Positions 53,738 through 62,899 are shown, counted from the first letter of the stretch. The stretch is DNA of 64,000 nt from Stigonema sp964246695 (GCA_964246695.1 CAXTSI010000002.1:1-64000), one strand, 5' to 3'. Made by a program: numbers and translations. The notes: generated by a model from the letters alone, not told the origin.

Positions 53738-54637
53738 TTAAAGCAACTTTTGCACCTTAGTTTCGGGTAATCCAGTCACTTGGCTTACTTGTGCGATTGA
53801 CATCCCTGAGGAGAGTAAATTGCGTGCTATCTGTAGCACTTGCTCTAAAGCCAGTTCAGCCCTTGTACGTTCTTCTTCAACATCAGTTGGTATCCAATTG
53901 CCTTGAGCATCATACCACCGCAGCCAAAGGCGAGGAATCCTAAAGAACTCTCCGAACCATAATCCCAGCCCAATTTCCAACTCCGGAATCCAGATACGGG
54001 GATTTTCCCTATCTAGCGGTTGTTCTTGGTAATGCGCTCCCTCTAGTTGAAAGAACCGCACACGATTTGTGTAGCGACTAAATACAATATAGTATGGCAC
54101 TCTTAACAGTTGCTCATATACTTCCCATTTCGTTGGCGGAGTGTTTTTTGTTACCTGCGTATGATTTTCTTCTGGGGAAGGCAATTCTGCACTTGCCTGC
54201 GGTTGAGATGATTCTACCGCCTCTAGTTCTTCTTCAGCATATGGACCTAGGTCTTCTTTTTGCGTACCCGGAGAGAGAAATTCGACAACAACGAAGGGGT
54301 TTCTTCCCTCAATCCACGTTACGTAACTACGTCTCAAATCTCCTCCTGGGTATAACCTTGGCACACTCACAGCTAAAAACCAATCGGGACGTTTGTGCCA
54401 AAGGGGATGGGCTACATCGTAGTACAAATTTAAATCCGTACCTGTAAAGAACTCATAAGGATTATAGTTTAACAGGCGCAGAGTCAAACTCAATAGTTGG
54501 GGTTGGAGGTCATGAAATTCATCTGGCAACCCTGGTTCCTCCGGGTCTTCACTAGGTAGATCGTACATCGTCGGCAGAACTTGCGCTGGTGGCAGGGGTG
54601 GATCTGATTGAGCGATGGGAAAGGAAAAGCGATTCAT
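53738..54637 (-). CDS. Uma2-family (DUF820) protein with C-terminal helix-turn-helix-like end
   Basis: 299 residues with Uma2 features: YDVAHPLWHKRPDWFLAVSV (Asp), PFVVVEFLSPGTQKEDLG (Glu) and EVYEQLLRVPYYIVFSRY. The last 35 residues (ALEQVLQIARNLLSSGMSIA, QVTGLPETKVQKLL) add a small helical tail like a DUF4351/HTH end. A nuclease fold is likely; cellular role unknown. Confidence 0.85.
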   Translation of the reverse strand: MNRFSFPIAQSDPPLPPAQVLPTMYDLPSEDPEEPGLPDEFHDLQPQLLSLTLRLLNYNPYEFFTGTDLNLYYDVAHPLWHKRPDWFLAVSVPRLYPGGDLRRSYVTWIEGRNPFVVVEFLSPGTQKEDLGPYAEEELEAVESSQPQASAELPSPEENHTQVTKNTPPTKWEVYEQLLRVPYYIVFSRYTNRVRFFQLEGAHYQEQPLDRENPRIWIPELEIGLGLWFGEFFRIPRLWLRWYDAQGNWIPTDVEEERTRAELALEQVLQIARNLLSSGMSIAQVSQVTGLPETKVQKLL

Positions 54638-54888
54638 AGGGTGTATACAGCATTATTGGAACTTGCTCTGTTTCCATATTACCGTCATCGAATCTGTTGA
54701 AATTAAGCAAAAAGCAGCCAGACAACCCGTTTCTCTGCATCTAATGAAAGCGCCATAGCCTCTAGAAATTAAGTGTCAAGCTAGCTTCAATGAAGTTATG
54801 TTCTAATTAGAACAGTCGAGTTATTTATCAGCAATGCTTAGTCCTGCCAAGGCTGCGGCAAAATAATCCTTTATTCCTATCATGCATT
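54638..54888. other. Intergenic, no gene recognised
   Basis: This short stretch lies between the minus-strand Uma2 gene and a MarR remnant. It holds the Uma2 promoter region. No RNA or repeat is recognised. Confidence 0.35.
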
Positions 54889-55028
54889 AACTTGCACGGG
54901 TCTACCAAGCATTTTCTGCTTGCTCAGAGAGTCACGTGCGCCAACTTGGATTGACCCCAGCTCAATTTGATGCGATCGCCACACTAGGTAATACAAATGG
55001 TCTGCACTCTAATGCTGCTGTTTTGTGA
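54889..55028 (+). pseudogene. MarR-family regulator fragment
   Basis: The frame encodes LARVYQAFSACSESHVRQLG, then LTPAQFDAIATLGNTNG, the N-terminal helices of a MarR protein. A stop follows soon after; the winged helix is missing. Confidence 0.7.
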
Positions 55029-55285
55029 GGTGTAGAAAGCTTACCCAGTATCTTTAACGCCGAGGAAGATTGCTTTCCAGTTCAGGAGGTATAGACTGTA
55101 AATTGACCAGATTGTCGGGGCGGGGTAACCTCGCCCCGACGCTTTATCTTTAGTACTTATGTAATATGTATAATTTAATATAAATTTTTGCGTATTTTAA
55201 CAGTAAATTTACAGTTACTTTACTCTAATTTTATATTTTTTTAGCCTAACTTGGGAGAAGCTACTATTGTGTTGGAGTAGCTTTT
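55029..55285. terminator. Palindrome GTCGGGGCGGGG..CCCCGAC and AT-rich upstream region
   Basis: GTCGGGGCG / CGCCCCGAC with a GGGTAACCT centre (55113-55139) forms a stable stem without a clean T-run. It may be a terminator or dispersed repeat. The following AT-rich stretch likely contains the promoter of the next gene. Confidence 0.35.
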
Positions 55286-56530
55286 ATGACATCTATGAAG
55301 AATTTATCATTACCTGTAAGCGAAATCAAAAGATTTTCAGTAAGAACCGCAGTTGCTGTTGGCTTAAGCTTACTCAGTATGGGTGAGGCGAGTGCTTATA
55401 CCTTCACTAAAGTCGCTGACACTACTAGCGGCTATAGTTCCTTCGTGAATACCCCTCCTGCTATTAATAATCAAGGAACTGTAGTCTTTTTTGCTAACTT
55501 AGATGCGGGAAGACAAGGTGTTTTCACTGGCAACGGCACCACAACAACTACGATTGCTGATACCAGTAGTCTTTTTCGCTCATTTTCTTCTTATCCTTCC
55601 ATAAACGATCGCGGAACTGTAGCATTTGCTGCATCATTAAATGATGGAAATGATGGAGAAATTCCGTCGAGTGTGGGGATTTTCACTGGTGACGGAACAA
55701 CAGTTAACACGATTACCACCGTTCGTCCCAAAAGCTTTAATTCTAAGTACGATTATATTACCCTTGATTTTCCGTCTATCAATAACGCAGGCGCCTTAGC
55801 TTTCAGACAAAAAACCAACTATACCAACAGTATTCTCACAAAGAATGGAACAACTCTCGACGACGTAGTGCTCGGTCAAGAACTCATACAGCCTCTCATG
55901 AACAATGTCGGAACAGTCACTTACATACATGATAACACTGTAGGAAACGCGGAGAGTACAATTGTCGCGAACGATGGAACAAACAAGAGTGTCATTGCTG
56001 ACACTACTGGTATCCCCCGGCTGTCCAATTTTATGAGGATCGGATCTACCGAGGGAGGTTTCTCGGAGAATAATAAAGGCAATGTAGCTTTTTACACTGT
56101 GACTTACGATGCAACGGGAGCTGGAGTAGGTAACGCGATTTTGAAGAGCAATGGAACCACAAGAACTACTATTGCTGACATCAGCGGTCCCTTTAGCAGT
56201 CTGTCTACCCCCTCAATAAACGATCTAGGAATCGTGGTCTTTTTGGCAAGCCTGAATCAGGGGGGTCAAGGTATCTTTACTGGACCCGATTCAGTACGTG
56301 ATAAGGTCATCGCCACTGGTGATTCCCTGTCTGGTTCGACAGTCACAAGCCTTACTTTTGGTCGTGGTTCAAAGGGACTGAATAATTCCGGTCAAGTTGC
56401 ATTTCTTGCTCAACTTGCTAATGGCACCAGCGGCATCTTCCGTGCCGACCCGGATAGTCTTACTTCTAAAAAGCTGTATCACCACAACTTCCATCACCAC
56501 TTTCCAAAGCTTGCAACAAGTAGCAGATAG
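55286..56530 (+). CDS. Exported NxxGxxAF tandem-repeat protein
   Basis: 414 residues with a signal peptide (VAVGLSLLSMGEASAY) and about seven repeats of N-x-x-G-x-x-x-F type: NNQGTVVFFANL, NDRGTVAFAASL, NNAGALAFRQK, NNKGNVAFYT, NDLGIVVFLASL and NNSGQVAFLAQL. Each lies near a GIFTGDGTT-like turn. This is the choice-of-anchor tandem repeat family. The usual C-terminal PEP-CTERM-like anchor is absent: the end (LYHHNFHHHFPKLATSSR) is unusual, so the 3' end may be altered. Function unknown; probably a beta-propeller-like extracellular protein. Confidence 0.82.
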   Translation: MTSMKNLSLPVSEIKRFSVRTAVAVGLSLLSMGEASAYTFTKVADTTSGYSSFVNTPPAINNQGTVVFFANLDAGRQGVFTGNGTTTTTIADTSSLFRSFSSYPSINDRGTVAFAASLNDGNDGEIPSSVGIFTGDGTTVNTITTVRPKSFNSKYDYITLDFPSINNAGALAFRQKTNYTNSILTKNGTTLDDVVLGQELIQPLMNNVGTVTYIHDNTVGNAESTIVANDGTNKSVIADTTGIPRLSNFMRIGSTEGGFSENNKGNVAFYTVTYDATGAGVGNAILKSNGTTRTTIADISGPFSSLSTPSINDLGIVVFLASLNQGGQGIFTGPDSVRDKVIATGDSLSGSTVTSLTFGRGSKGLNNSGQVAFLAQLANGTSGIFRADPDSLTSKKLYHHNFHHHFPKLATSSR

Positions 56531-56555
56531 CTGTTATAATTCGTAATTCGTAAAT

Positions 56556-56671
56556 GGGCGTTGCTTTCAATTTGTATGAATCCGGATGTAGAGACGTAGC
56601 ACTTCTACGTCTCTACAATGATTTTGGTCCGCACGTAAAATCATTTTCATACATGGAATCAGCAACGCCCG
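56556..56671. mobile_element. MITE-like element, GGGCGTTGCT termini
   Basis: Ends GGGCGTTGCTTTCAATTTG and AGCAACGCCCG are inverted, with flanking TAAAT (56551-56555, 56672-56676). The inside has GTAGAGACGTAGCAC/TTCTACGTCTCTAC. It lies between the repeat-protein and MFS genes and creates a spurious upstream extension of the latter. Confidence 0.75.
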
Positions 56672-56730
56672 TAAATTATTACCATAATGACGAATTCCGA
56701 ATTATACTGTGTAGCAAGCAACAGGAGAAT

Positions 56731-57921
56731 GTGGATAAGTTGAAGCCGGATGGAGTTGGTAAGACACGAGTCTCATTAGGAGTGTTGGGTGCAGCTGCCT
56801 TTATGGTAATTGCTGATGCGCGGGTGATTGACCCGCTGCTTCACATCATTGCTGACGAGTTTAAAACCGGAGTTGGAAGTGCGGCGGTGATTGTCTCGGC
56901 ATACACAATTCCCTACGGGCTGTTCCAATTAGTTTATGGTCCACTGGGCGATCGCATTGGAAAACTCAAAGTGATGACGGTTGCAATGGGAGCATTTGCA
57001 GTTGGGACAGCAGTTTGTGCGATCGTGCCAAATATTGCCCTACTTACCTTACTGCGGTTTCTGACGGGTATGGTTGCAGCTGCTATCATCCCGCTCTCAC
57101 TAGCTTACATCGGCGACAACTTTCCTTACGAAGAACGTCAAGCGGCAATCGGACGTTATGTGGGTGCGCTCGTATTGGGTCAGATCCTTGGCGGCAGTTT
57201 AGGTGGTATTTTTGGAGAATATATTAGCTGGCGTGATATCTTTTTACTATTTGGGATCGTTTCTCTTGGCATTGCGGTGATGATGTGGCGTGCCATCCGC
57301 AACGTACCAGATAGACATCGTTCTCAAGGTCCGGTGGGTTTGGTAACGTTTCAGCCTTACTATGAACTCATGACCCAACCCGCTGCCCGTACTATCATTG
57401 TGGCGGTGTTTATTGAAGGCTTTTGCCTATTCGGGGGATTCTCTTACATCGGTGCATTTCTTCGCGACCGATATCACCTATCCTACATTGCGATTGGGTT
57501 TATGCTCAGTGGTTTTGGGTTTGGTGGGCTGATTTACAGTCGTTCTGTGAAGTGGCTAGTCAGCAGACTTGGTGAGAACGGTTTGATTGGGGTCGGAGGA
57601 TGGTTAATGTGCGCTGGGTACTCGTCGATCGCAGTGTTCCAGAACTGGATACTGTTTATCCCCTTAAGTATTATGATGGGATTGGGCTTCTATATGATGC
57701 ATAGTACGCTTCAAACGCGAGCGACGGAACTAGCACCTGAGGCACGCGGTACAGCAGTTGCGCTGTTCGTGTTCAACCTGTTTATTGGACAGGGACTCGG
57801 TACAGCAGTATTTGGTAGAGTTGTGGATAGTTCCGGCTACATTCCTTGTTTTGTTGTGGCTGGTGTGGCGATCGCCCTGCTTTCTGTTTGGCTGGTGAAC
57901 CAGAACTCCCGTGTTGGGTGA
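56731..57921 (+). CDS. MFS transporter
   Basis: About 396 residues from GTG 56731 (GGAG three bases upstream; TTG 56740 is an alternative). Twelve membrane helices; motif-A-like GPLGDRIGKLKVM between TM2 and TM3, RFLTGMVAAAIIPL, and LQTRATELAPEARGTAVALF near TM10-11. It resembles the multidrug/bicyclomycin-type DHA group. The substrate is unknown. Frames that begin in the upstream MITE were discarded. Confidence 0.85.
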   Translation: MDKLKPDGVGKTRVSLGVLGAAAFMVIADARVIDPLLHIIADEFKTGVGSAAVIVSAYTIPYGLFQLVYGPLGDRIGKLKVMTVAMGAFAVGTAVCAIVPNIALLTLLRFLTGMVAAAIIPLSLAYIGDNFPYEERQAAIGRYVGALVLGQILGGSLGGIFGEYISWRDIFLLFGIVSLGIAVMMWRAIRNVPDRHRSQGPVGLVTFQPYYELMTQPAARTIIVAVFIEGFCLFGGFSYIGAFLRDRYHLSYIAIGFMLSGFGFGGLIYSRSVKWLVSRLGENGLIGVGGWLMCAGYSSIAVFQNWILFIPLSIMMGLGFYMMHSTLQTRATELAPEARGTAVALFVFNLFIGQGLGTAVFGRVVDSSGYIPCFVVAGVAIALLSVWLVNQNSRVG

Positions 57922-58057
57922 TCGTTTCAAATAACGTATGCAAATGAAGTTGATAGGTTTGCCCTAGACATCAAAGCGGAACTATAAAAACTCGATAAGA
58001 AGTAGAATAGCCTGAGAAAATGTGTTCTGATAGTTGGTAGCAGCAAAATCAAAAAGG
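57922..58057. other. Short intergenic before tmk
   Basis: No element is recognised; AAAAAGG precedes the tmk ATG. Confidence 0.3.
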
Positions 58058-58741
58058 ATGAATGGCAAGTTAATTGTATTTGAAGGGGTGGAAGGTTGCG
58101 GCAAAACAAGCCTGATACAGCTTTGTTGTGAATGGCTGCGTAGAGACTTTGCATGTAAAGTCTCTACATCTGTAGTCGTGACTCGTGAACCTGGGGGAAC
58201 AGACTTAGGCTTGCATCTGCGGCGCTTGTTGCTAGAATTCGGGGAACACCCAATTGCTGACATGACGGAATTACTTTTATATGCTGCTGACCGATCGCAA
58301 CACGTAGAACAAGAACTTAAGCCTAATTTGGCAAAGGGGGCAATTATTTTATGCGATCGCTACACTGACTCTACCATCGCTTACCAAGGTTATGGTCGCG
58401 GATTAGACATCAATTTAATTAATCAGCTAAACGCTATTGCTACGTCCGGTTTACAAAGCGACCTGACTTTGTGGTTAGATGTTGATGTTGAGGTGGGACT
58501 TGCTCGTAAAAGGGGAGCTTCTCCTAACGGAGACGCTTCGCGAACGCGAACAGTCATAGCTGACCGCATCGAAAAAGAGCAGATCGCTTTTCATCGCCGG
58601 GTACAGCAAGGATATATAGAGTTAGCTGCATCCCATCCGCATCGAATTGTACGCATAGATGCTAGCTTGGAGAAAGAAGCGGTCCTTGAACAGATTCGCT
58701 TAATTTTGAGCGATCGGCTTGAAGCTTGGGGGTCGGTATGA
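58058..58741 (+). CDS. tmk: Thymidylate kinase with repeat-encoded insertions
   Basis: 227 residues. P-loop FEGVEGCGKTSL, the DRY-type segment CDRYTDSTIAYQGYGRGLD, and the lid region RIEKEQIAFHRRVQQGY. The enzyme phosphorylates dTMP to dTDP. Two palindromic repeats are translated in frame. One is 28 bp (58140-58167) within RRDFACKVSTS, before VVVTREPGG; the other is about 36 bp (58513-58548) giving GASPNGDASRTR just before the lid. The two add about 20 residues relative to the usual length. The core motifs remain. tmk usually sits next to holB; here a PIN module separates them. Confidence 0.9.
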   Translation: MNGKLIVFEGVEGCGKTSLIQLCCEWLRRDFACKVSTSVVVTREPGGTDLGLHLRRLLLEFGEHPIADMTELLLYAADRSQHVEQELKPNLAKGAIILCDRYTDSTIAYQGYGRGLDINLINQLNAIATSGLQSDLTLWLDVDVEVGLARKRGASPNGDASRTRTVIADRIEKEQIAFHRRVQQGYIELAASHPHRIVRIDASLEKEAVLEQIRLILSDRLEAWGSV

Positions 58742-58747
58742 ATTTTT

Positions 58748-58774
58748 CCCCCCTTCCCTACGAGGGAAGGGGGG
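58748..58774. repeat. CCCCCCTTCCC / GGGAAGGGGGG palindrome
   Basis: A perfect inverted repeat with loop TACGA directly after tmk. It may terminate tmk, but there is no T-run and the motif is a dispersed cyanobacterial repeat. Confidence 0.6.
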
Positions 58775-58903
58775 CGGGAGTGGCTTCAACAGCCCAACTA
58801 ACTGTTAAGTGTATTCCAACTAAAAAAGTGCTCGGTTTTTCTTGTGGTGGCTCATTTTTTAGATAGATAACGCCCTAGAGACAGCGATCGCATTTTGGAT
58901 AAA
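58775..58903. other. Intergenic
   Basis: HIP1-like GCGATCGCA near 58884. No element is recognised. Confidence 0.3.
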
Positions 58904-59104
58904 TTATGCCCTTTCATCAGTACTACTTCCCTTGCTCTTAACAGATTTCCACCACTCGCCGAGGGGACTAGAATCAGCTACTACGCGGTAGTACTCAATT
59001 TCTTCTCTTGGGGTAAGGTTTTGAATGTCCGCTGCTATTTTTTCCTGGACTTGCTCTTTAAACTTTAAGCAGTCAAAATCTTTCTTAAATTTTGTTTGAT
59101 TCAT
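58904..59104 (-). CDS. Small protein, probable antitoxin of PIN module
   Basis: 66 residues starting MNQTKFKKDFDCLKFKEQVQ, with LTPREEIEYYRVVADSSPLG. Its start overlaps the end of the PIN gene (20 bases), implying coupling. Similar short proteins follow PIN toxins in cyanobacteria. There is no clear DNA-binding domain. Confidence 0.65.
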   Translation of the reverse strand: MNQTKFKKDFDCLKFKEQVQEKIAADIQNLTPREEIEYYRVVADSSPLGEWWKSVKSKGSSTDERA

Positions 59105-59558
59105 CGAAAGAAACCTCCTTGGGTGAAATAATTGTTAAAATTCCGTAACCATTGAGCAAGTTGATTTGATTGTATGCTTTCATCTTATCAAGTCTAACAA
59201 TGTGTTTAAAATTCCATAACACTATAGCATCGGCTCTAGCTACGGTAGCAGCTGCTACATGAGTGGCATCATTGATAGACTTAGATGTGACAACACCTGC
59301 GGTCAGGTAGGCATTTCGGAGAGTAATGATTTCCTCTGTTAATGGAACATTTTCAATAGCATCATTAGAAATCAATGTTAATATATTGCGAACGTCAAGT
59401 GGAGCATTTGCTAATTCATCAAGAATTAAGTTACTCAAAAGCATAATCACTTTATTATTGCGTATTGCCTCTATCAACTGTTGTGATTCTGCGGCAAACT
59501 CAACGTCTAAGCAACCTCCTATGACTGAAGTGTCAACGTATATTCTTAAAGGCTTCAT
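59085..59558 (-). CDS. PIN-domain (VapC-like) RNase toxin
   Basis: 157 residues: IYVDTSVIGGCLD (first catalytic Asp), LILDELANAP (Glu), SINDATHVAAATVARADAIV (Asp in NDATHV) and LWNFKHIVRLDKM. The full acidic set of a PIN nuclease is present. It overlaps a small downstream gene, the probable antitoxin. The pair is inserted between tmk and holB on the opposite strand. Confidence 0.85.
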   Translation of the reverse strand: MKPLRIYVDTSVIGGCLDVEFAAESQQLIEAIRNNKVIMLLSNLILDELANAPLDVRNILTLISNDAIENVPLTEEIITLRNAYLTAGVVTSKSINDATHVAAATVARADAIVLWNFKHIVRLDKMKAYNQINLLNGYGILTIISPKEVSFDESNKI

Positions 59559-59726
59559 CTGATAATTTCTCCGGCTTTTCTTTTGAAAAAAATTTCTGGA
59601 CAGTAATCTGGAAGTAGCACGATCTGATACAAGTTTTAATGCGGTTGAATTTGCGACTCCGATGCTACCGAATTTGATATAACTTCCGTATTGTTTGGAT
59701 GCATAAACTTTCCCCCTTGTCTATTT

Positions 59727-60710
59727 ATGTTAACTAATAATCATTTCGCACCACTTATAGGACAACAACAAGCAGTAGATTTACTGACGCAAGCTGTCAG
59801 ACAAAACCGGGTTGCTCCAGCATATCTGTTTGCCGGACCCGATGGTGTGGGACGGAGTTTAGCAGCACGGTGCTTTGTAGAAATGCTATTTGCTACACAT
59901 CAAAGGGACGTCGTAGGGGCGGGGTTCCCCCGCCCATCTGGGATTCTTGACAATCGTGTGCGTCAAGGCAACCACCCCGATTTATTATGGGTACAGCCAA
60001 CCTACCTGCACCAAGGACAACGACTGACCGCAACGGAAGCAGCCGAGAAAGGACTCAAGCGCAAAGCACTGCCTGCAATTCGCCTAGAACAGATTCGGGA
60101 AATTACCGAGTTTCTGGGTCGTCTGCCGTTGGCAGCCCCAAAAAATGTGGTAGTGCTAGAACAAGCAGAAACAATGGCGGAAGCCGCAGCCAACGCCTTA
60201 CTTAAGACCTTGGAAGAACCAGGACAGGCAACGCTGATTTTAATTGCGCCTTCGCCTGAATTTTTGTTGCCAACGTTGGTGTCACGCTGTCAACGGATTC
60301 CTTTTTACCGTTTAGATGCAGCCGCGATGACTCAGATACTGACGCAAACTGGCAATGAGGAAATTTTGCAGCATCCGTTCGTGTTAAGCATTGCAGCTGG
60401 CAGTCCGGGGGAGGCGATCGCATCTTACAAGCAAATGCATGCTATTCCTCCTGAACTATTACAAGCCCTGACCAAAGCACCTTCATCCTACCGCAACGCC
60501 CTAGAATTAGCCAAACAAATCGATCAAGCTATAGATACAGAAGCCCAGTTGTGGTTAGTCGATTATCTTCAGCAATTCTACTGGCAGCAGTGGCATCAAC
60601 CAAGTATAATCAATCAGCTAGAACAAGCCCGACGAGCTCTGCTTTGCTACGCCCAGCCACGCCTAGTTTGGGAATGCACATTTTTGTCAATGTGTCAACC
60701 ATCTAACTAG
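59727..60710 (+). CDS. holB: DNA polymerase III delta-prime subunit, with in-frame repeat
   Basis: 327 residues. Clamp-loader motifs: AYLFAGPDGVGRSLAAR (P-loop-like), NHPDLLWVQPTY, LPAIRLEQIREITEFLG, VVLEQAETMAEAAANALLKT, LEEPGQATLILI and TLVSRCQRIPF (sensor). A 20-bp palindrome (GGGGCGGGGTTCCCCCGCCC, 59916-59935) is read in frame, giving VVGAGFPRPSG about residue 63-73, where relatives have fewer residues before NRVRQGNHPD. ATG 59727 is chosen because the preceding in-frame codons do not match the family. Confidence 0.9.
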   Translation: MLTNNHFAPLIGQQQAVDLLTQAVRQNRVAPAYLFAGPDGVGRSLAARCFVEMLFATHQRDVVGAGFPRPSGILDNRVRQGNHPDLLWVQPTYLHQGQRLTATEAAEKGLKRKALPAIRLEQIREITEFLGRLPLAAPKNVVVLEQAETMAEAAANALLKTLEEPGQATLILIAPSPEFLLPTLVSRCQRIPFYRLDAAAMTQILTQTGNEEILQHPFVLSIAAGSPGEAIASYKQMHAIPPELLQALTKAPSSYRNALELAKQIDQAIDTEAQLWLVDYLQQFYWQQWHQPSIINQLEQARRALLCYAQPRLVWECTFLSMCQPSN

Positions 60711-61198
60711 CGTCTACACTAAGGTGCGCTCTTCTCCGAAGGGGAGAGGCTAACGCACCTCATGTAAACGGTGCGTTACGGCACACAGAGTAGAGACGCG
60801 AAATTTGAGCCAGCGCCGTGCGGGGGTGGAGGAGTTTGAGGCGACTGGCGTCGCGTCTCTTGAGGCATGACAAAGTTCCCATTGGTATGAAATAGCCTAC
60901 TTTTCTGATATTGTTTTCTTAACGTTAAACAATTTTGTGGAGATTAGAAAATAATCGCATACAATTTATTTTTCCCAACTCTACCTTTTGAAGGATATAG
61001 GCTGATAAACCTTGAAGATACTACAAAAAAATGTATCCTTTGTTACTTTTTATCTTAAACAAATGAGTGTGGTGTTGGCATTTCCCCTGTCAGCGGTATG
61101 CGAATGCTCGTAGTGATGAAGCTAGTTTCCCTAAAATCATAAATGTATAAAACTTTACAATACATTCATAGACTTTATTTGATGGAGGAAGCCGTTAA
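60711..61198. repeat. Intergenic with palindromic repeats
   Basis: 60730-60775 contains GTGCGCTCTTCTCCGAAGGG and a complementary GTGCGTTACGGCACAC. 60791-60862 is bounded by TAGAGACGCGA / TCGCGTCTCTTGA. The rest is the promoter region of the rsb operon; no gene is seen. Confidence 0.5.
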
Positions 61199-62065
61199 AT
61201 GAACATGAACGGCAAAAGCAAAATTCCAGAACTGTTGAAAAATTCCAAATCGGAACTTTTAGCAAACTGGCTTGAGACGCAGCAGGCTGCTGGAATCCGC
61301 AGCGATTTAATCAAAGAAAAACAACTACAGGAGGAGTGCAACGAATTTTTGGATCTGCTGAGTCAGGCGGCACAGCAGGGTAACTTGACCGACATTCAAA
61401 CCTCTGAGTGGCGGTCCGTGCGAGAAATGCTAGCCACGATTTCCCGCATGCGAAGTCAAAAAGGCTTTACCCCCACTGAAACGGCAACCTTTGTATTCTC
61501 GTTTAAGCAACCGTTATTCGCCCTTTTGCGTCAGGAATTTGCTGAAGATAGTGCTACCCTAGTGGAAGAAACTTGGTTAGCAACAACCCTGTTGGATCGG
61601 CTGGGGCTGTTGACCATTGAGAGTTATCAGAAAGCGCGGGAAGAGGTGATATTTCGGCAGCAAGAGGAGTTGATGGAACTCTCAACCCCTGTTGTTAAGC
61701 TATGGGAAGGCATTTTAGCCCTGCCGATCATCGGCACTTTGGATAGTGCCCGCACGCAAGTTGTGATGGAGTCACTGTTGCAGCGGATTGTCGAAACGGG
61801 GGCAGAAGTTGCTATCATTGATATAACTGGAGTACCAACGGTAGATACCCTCACGGCTCAACATTTACTAAAAACCATTACAGCGGCGCGTTTAATGGGG
61901 GCAGATTGCATCATTAGCGGCATTCGCCCTCAGATTGCTCAAACCATAGTTTATCTAGGTGTCGATCTGGCAGATGTGCAGACGAAGTCTTCCCTGGCAG
62001 ATGCCTTTTTGCTGGCATTAAAGCGCACTGGGTTTGCAATCAGCCGACCGCAGACGCGATCGTAG
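61199..62065 (+). CDS. rsbR: RsbR-type stressosome protein with STAS domain
   Basis: 288 residues: an N-terminal helical RsbR-N/globin-like domain (about 1-150, LLKNSKSELLANWLETQQAA) and a C-terminal STAS domain (about 165-275). In the latter, VVKLWEGILALPIIGTLDSA, IIDITGVPTVDTLTAQHLLK and ISGIRPQIAQTIVYLGVDL match RsbR. Thr in the DITG and VDT positions are the usual phosphorylation sites. GGAGG lies ten bases upstream. First gene of a run ending off-window; family genes form a stress-sensing complex. Confidence 0.85.
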   Translation: MNMNGKSKIPELLKNSKSELLANWLETQQAAGIRSDLIKEKQLQEECNEFLDLLSQAAQQGNLTDIQTSEWRSVREMLATISRMRSQKGFTPTETATFVFSFKQPLFALLRQEFAEDSATLVEETWLATTLLDRLGLLTIESYQKAREEVIFRQQEELMELSTPVVKLWEGILALPIIGTLDSARTQVVMESLLQRIVETGAEVAIIDITGVPTVDTLTAQHLLKTITAARLMGADCIISGIRPQIAQTIVYLGVDLADVQTKSSLADAFLLALKRTGFAISRPQTRS

Positions 62066-62082
62066 GGAGGCGCGCAGGTGTT

Positions 62083-62469
62083 ATGGAACGGATCCCAATC
62101 CTTCAGATCGGCGAGTTACTACTTGTGACGATTCAGGTAGATATGCACGATCGCTTGGCGATGACCTTACAAGAAGACCTGACCAACCGGATTGTTGCAA
62201 CCAGTGCCCACGGAGTCCTGATTGACATTTCATCTCTAGAGATTGTTGATTCTTATATCGGACGTGTTTTGGGCAACATTGCTAAAATGTCGCAGGTCCT
62301 AGATGCCCAAACTGTGGTTGTCGGGATGCAGCCAGCAGTTGCCATAACTTTGGTAGAGCTAGGTTTATCCTTAAATGGCGTTCGCACGGCATTAAATGTT
62401 GAAAAAGGTATGGCTTTGCTGCACTCAGCGTTAGGTAAAGACGCACGGTCTGGCGTCTGGGAACCATAA
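62083..62469 (+). CDS. rsbS: RsbS-type STAS antagonist
   Basis: 128 residues of a single STAS domain: RIPILQIGELLLVTIQVDMH, GVLIDISSLEIVDSYIGRVL (phospho-Ser in VDSYIG), VVGMQPAVAITLVELGLSL. It starts 18 bases after the RsbR stop. In other bacteria RsbS with RsbR builds the stressosome and holds RsbT. Confidence 0.88.
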   Translation: MERIPILQIGELLLVTIQVDMHDRLAMTLQEDLTNRIVATSAHGVLIDISSLEIVDSYIGRVLGNIAKMSQVLDAQTVVVGMQPAVAITLVELGLSLNGVRTALNVEKGMALLHSALGKDARSGVWEP

Positions 62470-62473
62470 GGGA

Positions 62474-62884
62474 ATGCAGATAGGTATGCCGGGTCATAAA
62501 ACCATGAGCATTACGAGATCGGCAGATATTGTTCTGGTGCGACAGGCGGTGCGGCAGTTAGCTGTAGATTTGAAATTTAGCCTGGTAGACCAAACTAAGA
62601 TTGTCACGGCAGCGAGTGAGCTTGCCCGTAACACGCTAGATTATGGAGGTGGGGGGACGGTAACACTATTCGCCTTGGAGTCAGGTATTCGTTTGGGGCT
62701 GCAGCTGATCTTTGAAGACCAAGGACCGGGAATTCCAGATGTTGAGTTGGCGCTGAAAGACGGCTTCACTACAGGGGGTGGATTAGGCATGGGGCTAGGC
62801 GGCGCTAAACGGTTGATGAACCAATTTGAGATTGTTTCCCATGTAGGAGTTGGCACCCGCATTACGGTTGTTAAGTGGAAGTAA
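62474..62884 (+). CDS. rsbT: RsbT-type serine kinase (anti-sigma regulatory)
   Basis: About 136 residues; alternative start ATG 62504 (MSITRSADIVLVRQAVRQ). HATPase_c with N-box KIVTAASELARNTLDYGGG, G1 DQGPGIPD and G2 TGGGLGMGLGG. RsbT phosphorylates RsbR and RsbS and then activates a partner phosphatase. It follows rsbS directly, four bases after its stop. Confidence 0.9.
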   Translation: MQIGMPGHKTMSITRSADIVLVRQAVRQLAVDLKFSLVDQTKIVTAASELARNTLDYGGGGTVTLFALESGIRLGLQLIFEDQGPGIPDVELALKDGFTTGGGLGMGLGGAKRLMNQFEIVSHVGVGTRITVVKWK

Positions 62885-62899
62885 CTGTCGCTTTGCTGC

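Noticed and set aside
56554..56730. Extended N-terminus for the MFS gene
   Set aside because: These codons lie in a MITE with terminal repeats and target duplications, and do not look like MFS sequence.
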